Source: Eretmocerus hayati
Taxonomy: Eukaryota; Arthropoda; Insecta; Hymenoptera; Aphelinidae
Length of the DNA: 64,000 bases
Assembly: GCA_029851415.1 (NCBI GenBank)
Contig: CM056744.1
Coordinates: forward strand, 117,832,838-117,896,837
Direction: 5' to 3'
The position numbers were made by a program, and so were the translations under genes. The first letter of the stretch is position 1. Every line of letters begins with the position of its first letter. The notes beneath the pieces were generated by a model, which saw only the letters and a list, made by a program, of their open reading frames with translations, had not been told where the DNA came from and did no database searches. Shown one piece after another: positions 1 to 9,945 of this stretch.

Positions 1-2
1 TG

Positions 3-788
3 CATACTTATCAAGTGCAACAACTTAAGGAACAAACAATGAATCAACAATCAAACGTTATTGAAGATGAAATTGCAGATGACTCAGGTATTTCATTTGA
101 TGGCCAAGAATTTGATGCAAATACTTCTTGGGGATATAACGTATTTAAACCAACACCAGAATCAGTAGAAAACTCTAGTAACAAAAATAGTAATGACTCT
201 GATTCTGATCCAGAGGTAACAGATGTGATATGTTCAGCATCAAAATTTTTTGCACGCCTTAATGCTAAATTGAGCCAACCATCAAATGAAGCATCATGTG
301 AAGCATCACAATCATCAATGAAATGTGAACCGTATACCTCTGATAAGGATGATCATTTTTCAGACTTAATAGATGAAGAGTCCTCAGATGCCAGTGACAC
401 TGAAAATGTAGCAACTGCTCAGTATCCGTTACCCAAGAAAAAAGCATTATGTACTTCTCGTTCAAACAAAAAAATTGTGCCCAATGGTTATGAATTAGAA
501 CAGAACCCATCAACTTCCATTGGAACAACAAAGAATAGAGATCCTATTCAAAAAGCTGCCAAAATATCTTATATCAAACCTGGAAAAAGAACATCAACAT
601 CCACTCAGTCATCGACTCGTGCACAAATTCATCAAACTGAAGGTTCTAATCCTGATGGTACTGATGAAGCCAATGCACATGCCTCATACCAAAACATGCA
701 GAAAGAAGAGAATCAAGAGATTCAAATTGGCTCTGCAACAATCAAACTAATAAATTGTTCGAACATTCATTTTCATTTCCACAAATAA
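3..788 (+). CDS. 3' coding exon of an acidic Ser-rich protein with a C-terminal IQIG (RHIM-like) motif (partial)
   Basis: The frame is open from the window edge to TAA at 786-788, so this is the 3' part of a gene that begins outside. The first in-frame ATG is at 39, but codons before it are also open. About 250 residues are visible: a low-complexity, acidic, Ser/Asn/Asp-rich body with Lys/Arg-rich patches in the second half, no membrane segment and no recognisable globular domain. The last 22 residues change character to alternating hydrophobics: IQIG followed by an IKLINCSNIHF-type stretch. IQIG is the core tetrad of RHIM amyloid motifs, which in insects occur as cryptic RHIMs in IMD-pathway proteins (IMD, PGRP-LC, PGRP-LE). 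Assignment to that pathway is inference from a short motif. A 3' UTR with AATAAA at 937 follows, which supports a real terminal exon. Family otherwise not recognised. Confidence 0.55.
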   Translation, partial: HTYQVQQLKEQTMNQQSNVIEDEIADDSGISFDGQEFDANTSWGYNVFKPTPESVENSSNKNSNDSDSDPEVTDVICSASKFFARLNAKLSQPSNEASCEASQSSMKCEPYTSDKDDHFSDLIDEESSDASDTENVATAQYPLPKKKALCTSRSNKKIVPNGYELEQNPSTSIGTTKNRDPIQKAAKISYIKPGKRTSTSTQSSTRAQIHQTEGSNPDGTDEANAHASYQNMQKEENQEIQIGSATIKLINCSNIHFHFHK

Positions 789-798
789 TCATTTTCAA

Positions 799-896
799 TT
801 CCACAAAGAATTTGATCAACATTGTTTTGTTTACGTGTCTTGTATTTCATTTCCACAAAGAATTTGATCAAAATTGTTTTGTTAACATGTCTTGTA
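799..896 (+). repeat. Two-copy 52-bp direct repeat in the 3' UTR
   Basis: The block starting TTCCACAAAGAATTTGATCA at 799 recurs at 851 with a 52-bp period and few differences, through GTCTTGTA. It lies just after the stop codon of the edge gene, which also has TTTCCACAAA over its stop. It is a local tandem duplication in the UTR; no function is evident. Confidence 0.8.
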
Positions 897-936
897 ATTT
901 TTTTTAAGGTATTATTGAATTGACCCATGTATTATG

Positions 937-942
937 AATAAA
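937..942 (+). promoter_or_regulatory. Putative polyadenylation signal AATAAA
   Basis: AATAAA lies about 150 nt after the stop of the left-edge gene in a T-rich context, the usual position for the metazoan cleavage and polyadenylation signal. Confidence 0.45.
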
Positions 943-1090
943 TGACTATTTCCATATACTTGCTGTATGCTATTATGTTATTAGAGCTGTATGTCACCAT
1001 ATTTGCCATGCCCTATATCATGTACCTATTTGAAAGAAATCTGTCTTACCGACGAATGCGCCGGCCGCATCCATCACCTAAAACAACTTA

Positions 1091-1168
1091 TATATATAGA
1101 ACAACGATGCAAAAGAATAGATGCGCGCTGTATATATAGAACAACGATGCAAAAGAATAAATGCGCGC
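1091..1168 (+). repeat. Two-unit 40-bp tandem repeat
   Basis: TATATATAGAACAACGATGC begins at 1091 and again at 1131. Both units continue through AAAAGAATA and ATGCGCGC with one substitution. Short reading frames across this block are open only because the unit repeats; I see no gene in 943-1290. Confidence 0.8.
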
Positions 1169-1290
1169 GCCGCAAACGTCTGCTAACATACAGTAGAACG
1201 AAGAAAATTAATAGTTTATTGTACCGCAAAAAAAGTTAAAAAATGGTTAAATAACATACTTGGTTGCGCACTTTCCAGTACTCGTAATAT

Positions 1291-1420
1291 AAAATAGTAT
1301 ATATATCACGTGCGAAAGCCGCTACTTCCGAGGCATCGTGCAGGACGTCGGCTTCGCCGACGTCCTGCACGATGCCTCAGAAGTAGCAGCTTTCGCACTG
1401 GATGATATAATATACTATTT
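1291..1420. repeat. Near-perfect 130-bp hairpin (MITE-like)
   Basis: The sequence is symmetric about position 1354 (GGC-TTC-GCC). The arms contain GTGCGAAAGC/GCTTTCGCAC and GAGGCATCGTGCAGGACGTC/GACGTCCTGCACGATGCCTC and extend into AT-rich ends (AAATAGTATA/TATACTATTT). The core is far more GC-rich than its surroundings. A small palindromic transposon is the simplest reading; no clean target duplication was seen. Confidence 0.8.
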
Positions 1421-1462
1421 CGGCACACTGGCATCGAAAGCCTTTGGTTTCCGCTCCGATCC

Positions 1463-1602
1463 CGGGGCAGAAAATGCCGCAATGCCGCCCAGGCTAGAAA
1501 ACGAGTGAGCATGCGCAGTAGCCCTCGGGCTGCGCCGTCGGGCCACTACATTGCATGGTCCGACGTTTTCTAACCTGTACGGTGGAGCGGCATTTTGCCT
1601 CG
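1463..1602. repeat. Second GC-rich hairpin of the cluster
   Basis: The left arm carries CGGGGCAGAAAATGCCGC and GCTAGAAAACG. The right arm carries CGTTTTCTAACCTG and GCGGCATTTTGCCTCG, their reverse complements with mismatches. The loop (about 1505-1563) is itself partly self-complementary. Confidence 0.65.
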
Positions 1603-1677
1603 ACATCGCGTCGGAGAGCATAGAATTTCGATACAAGTGTCACCGAAAAACAGTTTACGCACACCGGGACAAAAATA

Positions 1678-1749
1678 ACCCATCGCGGCCGCGGGTATGC
1701 CGCCCTCGCCTACCGGCTCGTGCGGCAACCTACCCGGGCCGCGATGGGT
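1678..1749. repeat. Third GC-rich hairpin of the cluster
   Basis: ACCCATCGCGGCC at 1678 pairs with GGCCGCGATGGGT ending at 1749, with inner pairs CGGGTATGCCG/CGGCAACCTACCCG. With the two hairpins upstream this makes a 460-bp run of three stem-loops. Confidence 0.75.
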
Positions 1750-1759
1750 CACTTTCGGC

Positions 1760-3170
1760 CCTTGTCGCGTAATGTACTATTGTTATGCCTTCAATCTGGC
1801 ATGAATAACCTCAAAATTCTTTAGATTATACTTGTTTTTTTTTTGCGGGTACCATTCTGTGCGGAATTGGTAGCTTTCATAGCAAAATAGTCGTAACGTG
1901 GCCGAGACTCCGGTGAGTATAGGGGCATTCGAAATATACGGATTGTATTTATTTATGTTGGCAGTGATACCAAATCTTTCCCCTCCCACTTTACTTTTTC
2001 CAGGAGTCTAACTTGGCGAGTATCACCATCCTTTCCCCCATAATTTGATCCGAGATCAAAGTATGAATTTCAATTCTTGAGGGTCATGAGATCACGGGAA
2101 ACATGTCAAGTGAACGTTTAGCAGAATCTGACCGTGACCAAATGGGAAGAGATTGAGAAATACTGATTTCATGACTCTCAAGAGTCAAAATTCTGATATT
2201 TTTGGTCAACTATGTGATTAGGTTATGGTGAATGAGTGGAACCATGTATGTATAAACTAATGAATGTAAGTTAAATGATGTCAATATAACAGTATCATCT
2301 CAGTCACGACCTCTAAACAGCCGTGTCAGATTATAGATCAACATTCGAAGGATTCTGTTCCTCGACTCCATACAATAATCCAGTTCATGGATGGACATAT
2401 CTGTAACTATAAAGAATCAGAGCTTCTCTAGACATTGATGTAGTTATTGCAAGTTAAAATAAACTACTCTTTGACACGTGGATTTCAGAAATCTCAGATC
2501 ACATCCTAATGATGAGTATCTTGGTGATAGTGATTCCTCCAAAAATTTCCAGGACCTGAAGATGCATATCAGGATATTTACATTATTATAACGAAACAAT
2601 TCCACACAAGGTAGAATATCATTAAAGTATTAGAACGTTTTGAGAACGAGTCATTTGTTACTTCACAATTTGAAAAATCGATAAGCTCTGTCAGTAAGTG
2701 CTCTTTCGTTGAACACTTCGATGAGTAATCGAAAGAGAATCTTTCGCATGGGATCTTATACAAGTGCATTCGTGTGAGCCTGTTATGTGTGAAAGATTTT
2801 TCTACCACGGCATTCGTTACACTGGAACACCATATTAAGAAATCCAATTACTTTATTGTTGATCAGCCACAGTCTGGATAGTTGTTAGTAGACAATTCCT
2901 ATTCCAACGAGTAAAAATTATTCTACATCAAACATTTCAAAGCAGACTAATTCACTGAGACATTATCACTCCACTTCAATGCTCTGGTATTTTAATTTGG
3001 CTCAGATCTGAGATCAAGGTCATATGGATCAGTTTCTTGAATAATTGAACATGGCAAATCTAATTCAACAGTCAATAGTTATCGAAAAGAGGAATTATTC
3101 AAGATAATAATCTGGAGCCTAAGATGAACTCACCCTGAGCCCTTTAACTTAAGTATATAGAGAGTTGATA
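1760..3170. other. No supportable gene
   Basis: AT-rich sequence with only short, stop-broken frames. I looked here on the minus strand for further exons of the transposase relic at 3177-4024 and found no convincing continuation of its catalytic part. Confidence 0.5.
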
Positions 3171-3176
3171 GCTTAC

Positions 3177-4024
3177 TCTTGACTCTTATAGGATGCAATA
3201 GACATCATTTTTTCTTTCTCAATTGCATACACACAAGAAGCTTGAGCGACATTCTCAATTGGTGGTCCAACCACTCGCTCAAGTCTTTTCAGAGTTGAAT
3301 GATGTATTGTTGGTGAGTTCACTACTGACAGCAAAGTATTTACCTTAGTTTCCCCAATGCCAGTATCAAGTATTCCTGTAAAATGGAAATGTTATGAATG
3401 TGTTGATTGAGTCACTGGTTTGGATTCAAAATGTCTACACTCACCAGTAGCAAGTTTGAGATTGGTGTCAAAATTTTTGTCATTAGACTTCTTGGAAGTA
3501 TCGACAACAATAATAGTTGAACATGTTTCACAGCGTATATGCCACTTGCTCACAATTCCATTGAATGATTCATGTTCAAGGGTACGTATGCCAATAGCGT
3601 TGTCACAGTTTTTACACCACATGTCAAAGGGAAGTTGTTCCATCTCAATAAGCCTCCGTTCCCCAAATTGAGAAGGGAATACAAGTGCTCCAGAATTGGC
3701 CTGGAAAATGGAAAAAATAATAATAAACAATGAGATTACGAATAAATTAATCAAGAGATGAATTTAAGAAGAAAAAGAATCAAGAGTTGAAATTTGAATC
3801 ATAGTAGATACCACACATACACAGCTTACGCTGTTCACAACGACAAAGTTTTTCTCTAATACGTAAATATAACTAACCTGTTGCGGAGGCTCATCTTTGG
3901 TTCGCGCGGGCCGCCCTTAATTTCCAACAACGCGTTGCAGGAAAGGGTCGATGTTGTTCTTGTCACGCTGTTTGAAAAATTTGCCTTTTCTCTTCCCAGT
4001 AGATCGTCTGACATTGTATGGCAT
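3177..4024 (-). pseudogene. Relic of a Mutator-like transposase gene, three exons, premature stop
   Basis: Three minus-strand exons join at consensus GT-AG sites. Exon 1, 4024-3878, starts ATG, encodes a Lys/Arg-rich N terminus and ends CAG|GTTAGT. Exon 2, 3700-3445, begins after TTTTCCAG and ends at ACTG|GTGAGT. Exon 3, 3375-3177, begins after TTTTACAG and ends at a possible donor GTAAGC, or at an in-frame TAA at 3175-3173. Exon 2 holds two CxxC pairs (CKNC, CETC) and the phrase GIRTLEHESFNGIVSKWHI; exon 3 continues with DTGIGETKVN, an ERVVG block and a QASC motif. This order matches the N-terminal half of the arthropod family annotated as Mutator-like transposase domain proteins (recognised from memory, not searched). 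The catalytic C-terminal half is not found downstream. Exon 1 contains an in-frame TAA 37 codons after the ATG, with the frame resuming to the splice site, so the gene is dead or the ATG is not the true start. Confidence 0.65.
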
Positions 4025-4698
4025 TTTCGAAACACGGTAAACGAGCAATCATTACACATTTCATCTAAAATACAAAAAAAGAGAAAACAAAAATCGACCC
4101 GACGCAAAAGTTTAGACTGCACTATCATATACGAAGCGAGCCGACACGGAATCACACACGCACTGAACCACGCTGTGTGCGTACAGCGTTGCCACGACTC
4201 GCTGTCAGTAGTGGCTCATGAGACTCGGGTGCCCCGAGTTTACCGGGGCCCCCTGGTAGCTACAGCAGTCTCCTTAACTCGAGTTGATGCAAAAACTCTC
4301 AGCTTTACTTGTAATAGTAGACGGTTTTCAGTTGATGAGAAACTTCTGGATTGTGATTGTGGAAAGTCCTTACACGAGTTGGGTCATGCGCTCTTCAAGA
4401 AGAGAGGGTCCCAACTACCAAAATTACTTACTAGTGGAACAAGTGGGTGACTAACAAATGAAACATAGGATTATGATAGCACATCTGTTTCTCAACACTA
4501 TTTGAAAACCAAAAACTTTAACAAATTTCAACAGGGGACATTGATCATATGTGAAATATCAAGAAGATGAAGATATACCCGCTTACTCTTTTTGAGAATA
4601 AATATCCAATAGCGTTATGTGAGAGGTGTTTCAATTTTTGACGAAATGCTCCTCAAAATACGCCCAGATAGATGAAGTATGTATCCAGTTTTTATACC
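4025..4698. other. Flank upstream of the transposase relic; no gene recognised
   Basis: A plus-strand frame runs through 3881-4450, but its first third is antisense to exon 1 of the transposase relic and the rest resembles nothing I know. 4210-4260 contains a short GC-rich self-complementary patch (CTCGGGTGCCCCGAG). Confidence 0.4.
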
Positions 4699-4759
4699 TA
4701 TTTGACGTGGGCATACCCCCGCATTTAATTTTGATCGCCGCGAATATATAATTTTTCCA

Positions 4760-5108
4760 TTACTACGATCGTACGCTCTTCCAGCGTACGCACGGCATAG
4801 ATCTTGTATCTACGGTTCCTAGAAATTTGACATGAAAACTTTGTAACTGACATGACCCATTACTTTACCGTGAAAGTAACGCTTCTCCAACGTACGCCCC
4901 AGGTCGTAAAGTTTTCCGAGAAAAAGTCATTCAAAATATTTTGTAACTCGACAGTCACATTACATTAACAGAGAAGTAACGCTTATCCACCGTACCGATC
5001 AGGCCATAAAGTTTTCCAGGAAAAATACTAAAAACCCTTGTAACTGGACAGCCCTATTACGACAACGGAAAAGTAACGCTCCCCCAACGTACGCGGCAGA
5101 TCATAAAT
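4760..5108 (+). repeat. Tandem ~98-bp repeats in the LTR U3 region
   Basis: Units beginning GTAACT occur at 4843, 4943 and 5040, each with GTAACGCTT or a variant, CAACGTACG-like, and CATAAAGTTTTCC-like segments. A partial, more diverged unit precedes them from about 4760. Tandem U3 repeats upstream of a TATA box are typical LTR enhancers; that function is inference. Confidence 0.75.
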
Positions 5109-5211
5109 TCACTCTCATAAATCTTCGAATTAGTAAAACCCAGCAAATGTACGTCGCTCCGTACGGTTCTCACGCATTACATTCCCGCTAATGTAATGCG
5201 CCGCTCCCATT

Positions 5212-5280
5212 ACGCGTACGCTTCTCAAGCGTACGAACATGGGTATATAAGGCCGCGCTTCCCAAGCTCGGCAGCTCAGT
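5212..5280 (+). promoter_or_regulatory. LTR core promoter: CGTACG palindrome, TATA box, initiator
   Basis: The palindrome GCGTACGCTTCTCAAGCGTACG-like block (5213-5234) is followed by TATATAAG at 5244-5251 and CTCAGTCT with its initiator A at 5278, 34 nt after the first TATA T. The spacing is right for an RNA polymerase II start, which would define the U3/R boundary. Confidence 0.6.
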
Positions 5281-5806
5281 CTTCTCCAGCTCGCCGTCGC
5301 GACGCTGTCTCCACGACACTTGGCCCAGCCGTGGCCCGACGCACCCGACTCAACGTGCCCCGCCGCGACCGTTCCAAGTTGCCCCGGCGGCATGAGTGAC
5401 CAAGTGTGCGTAGTGTTTGTGTTTCGCACCTCGAGTACCGAGTCGCAATTGTGTCTTGAAACCGTGAGAATTATTCGAGTGCCTAACCCCGTTCCTACCC
5501 CGACGACGGCGTGAGCACGCCCACGCACCTGGACCGGACGGATGGACCGTCCCAGCCAACGGCACAGACGTCCCAAGACCTACGTACCCCGCTCCGAAGA
5601 GGAGCACCGACGAGACCTCTACGGACTTCAACAGGCCAAACGCTTGGCGCTGCTCGGAGCGTTGAAAGCTGAGGCCTCAACTCAACAAAACAAGACTGCT
5701 CAACCCTCAACTATCTCGTCTCCGGCCAGCGAGACGCGGGAGTGAAATTATTTTCATCCCCATTGACGAGGTTTCCCGCAAGCGGAATTCCGAGCCCCGT
5801 CATATT

Positions 5807-6680
5807 GACTTCTCAAAAAAGAAATTTTTCAGGTTGAACTTACCGATTCTCACCAAGAGTGCCAATGCCCACTTTCTCTCACTTCCAATAACACCCTTGA
5901 TGAAACAGATGAACCCTGAACAACTCTGTACTAGACCTATTTAGAAATCAACCAATGCCTGCTAGCTCTTGATCAAGTCTATGGTAAGAATGTAGGTGGG
6001 ACATCAGAACAGCTAAGACCCATAAATCATGAGTAACAGTTTAGACGAGACTATGGGATCTTGAGTGATATACAATGAAAATATGTTATATAAAATATAG
6101 AGTTGATTAGAACAGCATCAGAGATCACTCCACATATCACAGCAACTGTTCCATATAGACAGTCATCAATAGGGCTGATCAGTCCCACAAGATCTAAGTG
6201 TGAGAGACGATCCCCCTTGTGTTGGATATGATTAGGTTTTTGGTGAGGTACGAAAAGCTGCACGAAAGGAAATCCATTGGTCGCAATGTAATTCTATTAC
6301 TAGAGTAGATTATAATTTTTTCTTTGAGACGCACAATTTATATAGCTTTAGAGTTGGGTCTGTCCCAAGTATTGGAAGAAGTAAAAGTCAATACACTGTT
6401 GAAATGTAGATGAATGTTGGCACCCTATACATCCTCAAATTTCCAACTATATTATTTTTGAACGTCTGAAGATCATCCTTGACACTGCTCAACAGCAAGG
6501 ATGGCACACATTTTGGCCGTAGCCCATCACTTTTGAATCACTTTAAACAAGATAATACATCAGGTGGCTTCTTTCACTCGTGGACGAACAATTATTATAA
6601 TATTGGCATCAATTTGTACTCGTGCTGAAAGTAAACACTCATCCTAATCCCCTGAACGGCGAAGGAAATAATTGTCTGCT
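5807..6680. other. No supportable gene
   Basis: AT-rich, stop-dense on both strands. No repeat with the rest of the window was noticed. Confidence 0.4.
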
Positions 6681-6681
6681 A

Positions 6682-7910
6682 TCCCTGGTAGAAATGTTCA
6701 ACATTGGAAATGTTCTCCGTGGAATGTTATGTACATTTTTCATGGACTGAAAATGCTGTGGTGATAATCGGCCAAGAATTGGGCATTTTACGGGCATTAA
6801 TGTGTAGATATGACAATATTTGACCTAACCTCAAATATCCAAGGGTAGTTTTTAGCCATTAAATGCCCGTGATAAATGTCGTCGGAAGGTGAGCAATCCA
6901 AAACATTTTTCGGGCATTTAATGGACATTTGATGGATTAATTTTCATGTTGGTGGTCTCATAACCTACAATATCAACGAGATCTTTTTTCATAGTGTATC
7001 TTATTATTCTGACATAAATTTGAATTTGAATGATCTTTTTTCTTTAGAGTTCTGATAAATCTTTAGAGTTTTGATAAAGTTGAATGCCGAAGCTGTCTTG
7101 TGAATTCAAACACATTCAAATACATTCTTGAATTTCAAGAATATTTGCCTTGATATTCCAGAATATTTGCTTGAAAATTTACTGATGCCTTGGAAACTAT
7201 GTTCAAGAACATTCGATTGAAAATTTAAGAAAAAACTTGAGTCTTCAATTGAATGTACATGAAAAAAATTCAAGCATCGACTTGGAAAAAGCTTCAAAAA
7301 CACTTTCTTGAATATTCAAGCAGAAACTTTTCACAGTGTATGTAATCATTGAAAATCGAAAGATATTAGAATTTCTTAACTCCTTCAACTGTACAGAAGA
7401 CGAACTAAATGCCATCAGCTACATTTCTTTCGAGGGCACATCTCAAGTCACTGATTTGAGCCTGCTCCGAGCAACACGTTTTAGGGCAATGGACAACGGC
7501 TCGGACTCTCACGCGGAAGGTTCCGGTTCGATCCCCACTCACGGCGAAATTCAATAATCCTATAAATCCAACAAGTATGGATTTTCTCCCATCAATTATA
7601 TCATTAATTCCAATTAAAATCATTTGCACCAATTGAAATTGGGTGGATATTTTTTTTTCTGATGATATTCTGATGCCGAGATATGACTTATCATTCTGAG
7701 TAACATCAATCAGACAGCATTTAAGTAGTCCATTGAATGCCCAAAAAATGTAGAAAAAATGTTCAATAACTTGGAAATACCCAAAAAATGTCTTAGAAAC
7801 CGTTACATTAAGTCCGTTTGTAGCCCGTTTCCAATGGGCATTAAATGCCCGGTACTCCATTATAAACGGACAAATAATGGGCAAAAAATGTTTGACAGTT
7901 CTACCAGGGA
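6682..7910. mobile_element. Non-autonomous TIR element, 1.23 kb
   Basis: Perfect 12-bp inverted ends TCCCTGGTAGAA (6682) and TTCTACCAGGGA (ending 7910). Similarity continues inward on both sides, with AACATT-like and GGGCATTTAATG-type subrepeats. The flanks read GTCTGCTA (left) and TGGTCTGCTA (right), a possible 8-bp target duplication displaced by two bases. The interior has no transposase frame; it contains CTTGAA/TTCAAG-rich blocks (7095-7330) and a tRNA-like fragment. The same ends bound a 122-bp element at 38067-38188, so this is a dispersed family. Confidence 0.65.
7483..7552 (+). pseudogene. tRNA-derived (Glu/Asp-like) fragment, probable SINE head
   Basis: A CTCTCACGCGG anticodon-arm-like segment is followed 20 nt later by GGTTCGATCCC (7525-7535), a perfect polymerase III B box. 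The T stem pairs only partly and no 7-bp acceptor stem is seen, so it is not a functional tRNA. It lies inside the 1.23-kb TIR element. Confidence 0.45.
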
Positions 7911-8155
7911 TGGTCTGCTAGATATAGACAGAAGAGATCCTAGTATCGCCTCGCCGCTCTTCCACGCACACATATTATAGCGTACACCGACACAGAGTCG
8001 ACTTCGAAATGGGTCGAAACTCGACCGGCGGTGACGGGAAACGGGAGACGAAAATCTACGACGAATCTCATCGGGGAGGGTCTCAATTTGTGAGCCGAGA
8101 AACGAACCTTCTAGTTCATACCTCGACGAAACAAAGTAGTATTTATATAGACTTA

Positions 8156-8939
8156 CAGTACCGTCCAAAAATTTTCGATGAGTGGTTCCTCGAGTACCCT
8201 GACTTGCAACAGCAATAAGTCAAATTCTATGCATTCTACGAAAATTTCCAGGAAAGCATCTTGAAGAGCAGAAAAATAATAACTCTTACTGGGTATGGAT
8301 GATTTTTATCGAATATTTTTGGAGGTCCTACACGCTGATGAAGAATAGAAAATCTAAACATTTTTTACTTTCATTGAGACACCTGCAGTTGTAATGCGAA
8401 TGGAGATACGGCAATTCTGAAGAAAGCATCTTGTAGAGCGAAAAAATGCTATGTGTAGCCATTTTTTGTTTATTTTTTACGTACCGCGTATGAGGACAAA
8501 CGAGCTGTCTAGATGCACAAAATGAGTGTTTATCATCGAAAACGACACAGAAAACGGTGAATAACCATGATTTCGGGTATTTGGACAGCTCGCACATTCT
8601 CATACACCGGACGTAAAAAATAATCACAAAATAGCTTCCCATCGCATTTTTTTCGCTCTACAAGATGCTTTTTTCAGAATTGCCGTATCTTGATTCGCAT
8701 TAAAACTGCAGGTGTCTCAATGAAAGTAAAATTTTTTTAGATCTTCTATCTTTCCATCAGCGTGTAGGACCTTCAAAAATATTCGATAAAAATTATCCAA
8801 ACCGAATAAAATTAGTATTTTTCCTGCTCATCAAGATGCTTCACTGAAAATGTTTGTACAACGCATAGAATTTGACTTATTGCTGTTGTGAGTCAAGGTA
8901 CTCGAGGGACCACCCATCGAGAACTTCTGGACGGTACTG
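8156..8939. mobile_element. Tc1/mariner-type foldback MITE with TA target duplications
   Basis: The outer ends are CAGTACCGTCCA (8156) and TGGACGGTACTG (ending 8939), each immediately flanked by TA (8154-8155 and 8940-8941), the Tc1/mariner insertion signature. The whole element is an imperfect palindrome: the left arm (for example CCTCGAGTACC, GCAACAGCAATAAGTCAAAT, AGACACCTGCAG) is repeated inverted in the right arm up to a centre near 8550. It has no coding capacity. Confidence 0.85.
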
Positions 8940-8941
8940 TA

Positions 8942-9122
8942 TAACCAAGCTCGCGATTATGAGTGCACATCGTGGCTAAGGCCAACAAAAATCCATAATT
9001 ATCTAAGATCGGAAAACAGTGAGAGATCAAAAAACCCCAACTTGGCGTAAATAAGGCTACGGCAGCGCTGCGAGTTTTTATTCTATATACTCGACAGCAA
9101 GGCGCTACCGCGCCTTTTGATC
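8942..9122 (-). repeat. Diverged inverted fragment of the 18-kb composite repeat
   Basis: Read on the minus strand from 9122 it gives ATCAAAAGGCGCGGTAGCG, a TCGAGTAT block and TTGGGGTTTTTTGATCTCTC. This matches the first 130 bp of the repeat at 18357 (ATCAAGAGGCGCGGTAGCG, GCGAGTATGAGC, TTGGGGTTTTTTAACCTCAC) with many substitutions. It abuts the foldback MITE, which may have inserted at its edge. Confidence 0.6.
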
Positions 9123-9239
9123 GCCAAACCGGCCTAATGGATTGATGCGATAACAATATCGGTATTGTTCTCTGGCAGAATGCCGTTTTGGTCGTACGGC
9201 GGAATGCATGGCCGTACGCCCAAATTTTATTTCTCAGTG

Positions 9240-9868
9240 TGGGTCTTTGATACATCATAAAGTATGAGAAGGGCACTTACTACATTGCTCCAATCACGAT
9301 TGATTTCTGAAAGCAATTGTATTCACGAGATTGATCCAACACATTCTTCTCGAATTTCAAAAATTTAGCATCACAGTGCACTGATTTGACGCATGTGAAC
9401 TTGAAGAAATTCTTCACAATCTCTGCAAACAAAAACAGTGACCTAAATCACACCCCAGACTCCTAAGCACTTGATAACTTTTAAGGCACGAAACCCTGAT
9501 CAGGTGATAGATTTAGTACGCTCAAATATATTTCAAACGACAAGTAGTGACTCGTGAAGCAGGTGAGGCAGGAGTTTATTATAGATGAGATTTTCAGTGT
9601 TGATGCGGTTCTAATGAATATGGTGACCTCAACTATGAACACGTAACCTCAAATTATCCGTATGAAGCCTCCTTCTCCGGATCTCAATTCAAATTCGTGT
9701 CAGATAGAGCAGATTTGTAATCGAGAGAAATGAAAATTTTACCGGATTTTCAAAACCACATAACCACTATTGGAATGGCTTCCTTGCCAAATCTCGTATC
9801 GTTCACATGTAAACGCATTACAGTTTACCTATATATCCTCTGCTCATCTAATAACTATCAACCTTGAA
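9240..9868. other. No supportable gene
   Basis: AT-rich and stop-dense; nothing recognised. Confidence 0.4.
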
Positions 9869-9869
9869 C

Positions 9870-9945
9870 CAACCCACCTATTCACTCACCCGCCCATCCG
9901 TCCACCCATCTATTCATTTATCTATCAATCGATCCATCCATCCGG
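9870..9945. repeat. Short CCAT/ATCC-type degenerate satellite
   Basis: CACCCGCCCATCCGTCCACC followed by further CATCTATTCATT and ATCCATCCATCC steps. It is the reverse-complement form of the GGAT-type arrays elsewhere in the window. Confidence 0.7.

Larger units (their letters stand above)
4703..5802 (+). mobile_element. Solo LTR of an LTR retrotransposon, 1.1 kb, flanked by TATT duplications
   Basis: The segment begins TGACGTGGGC and ends GCCCCGTCA, a TGACG...CGTCA inverted terminus of LTR type. It is flanked by identical 4-bp sequences, TATT at 4699-4702 and TATT at 5803-5806, as expected for integrase-mediated insertion (Gypsy-like elements usually give 4-5 bp). Internally it has the order expected of an LTR: tandem repeats in the upstream U3 part, a TATA box at 5244, an initiator near 5278, then a GC-rich transcribed portion. 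No gag/pol sequence or second LTR is present on either side, so it is a solo LTR left by LTR-LTR recombination. Superfamily cannot be fixed without the internal region. Reading frames within it are accidental and GC-driven. Confidence 0.75.

Noticed and set aside
3392..3754. 120-codon minus-strand frame starting with a hydrophobic signal-peptide-like stretch
   Set aside because: The hydrophobic N terminus is translated intron upstream of a TTTTCCAG acceptor. The real exon starts at 3700 and ends at a GTGAGT donor at 3444.
5130..5576. 148-codon minus-strand and several plus-strand frames in the GC-rich part of 5.1-5.75 kb
   Set aside because: They lie inside the solo LTR; overlapping frames on both strands with high GC are expected by chance.
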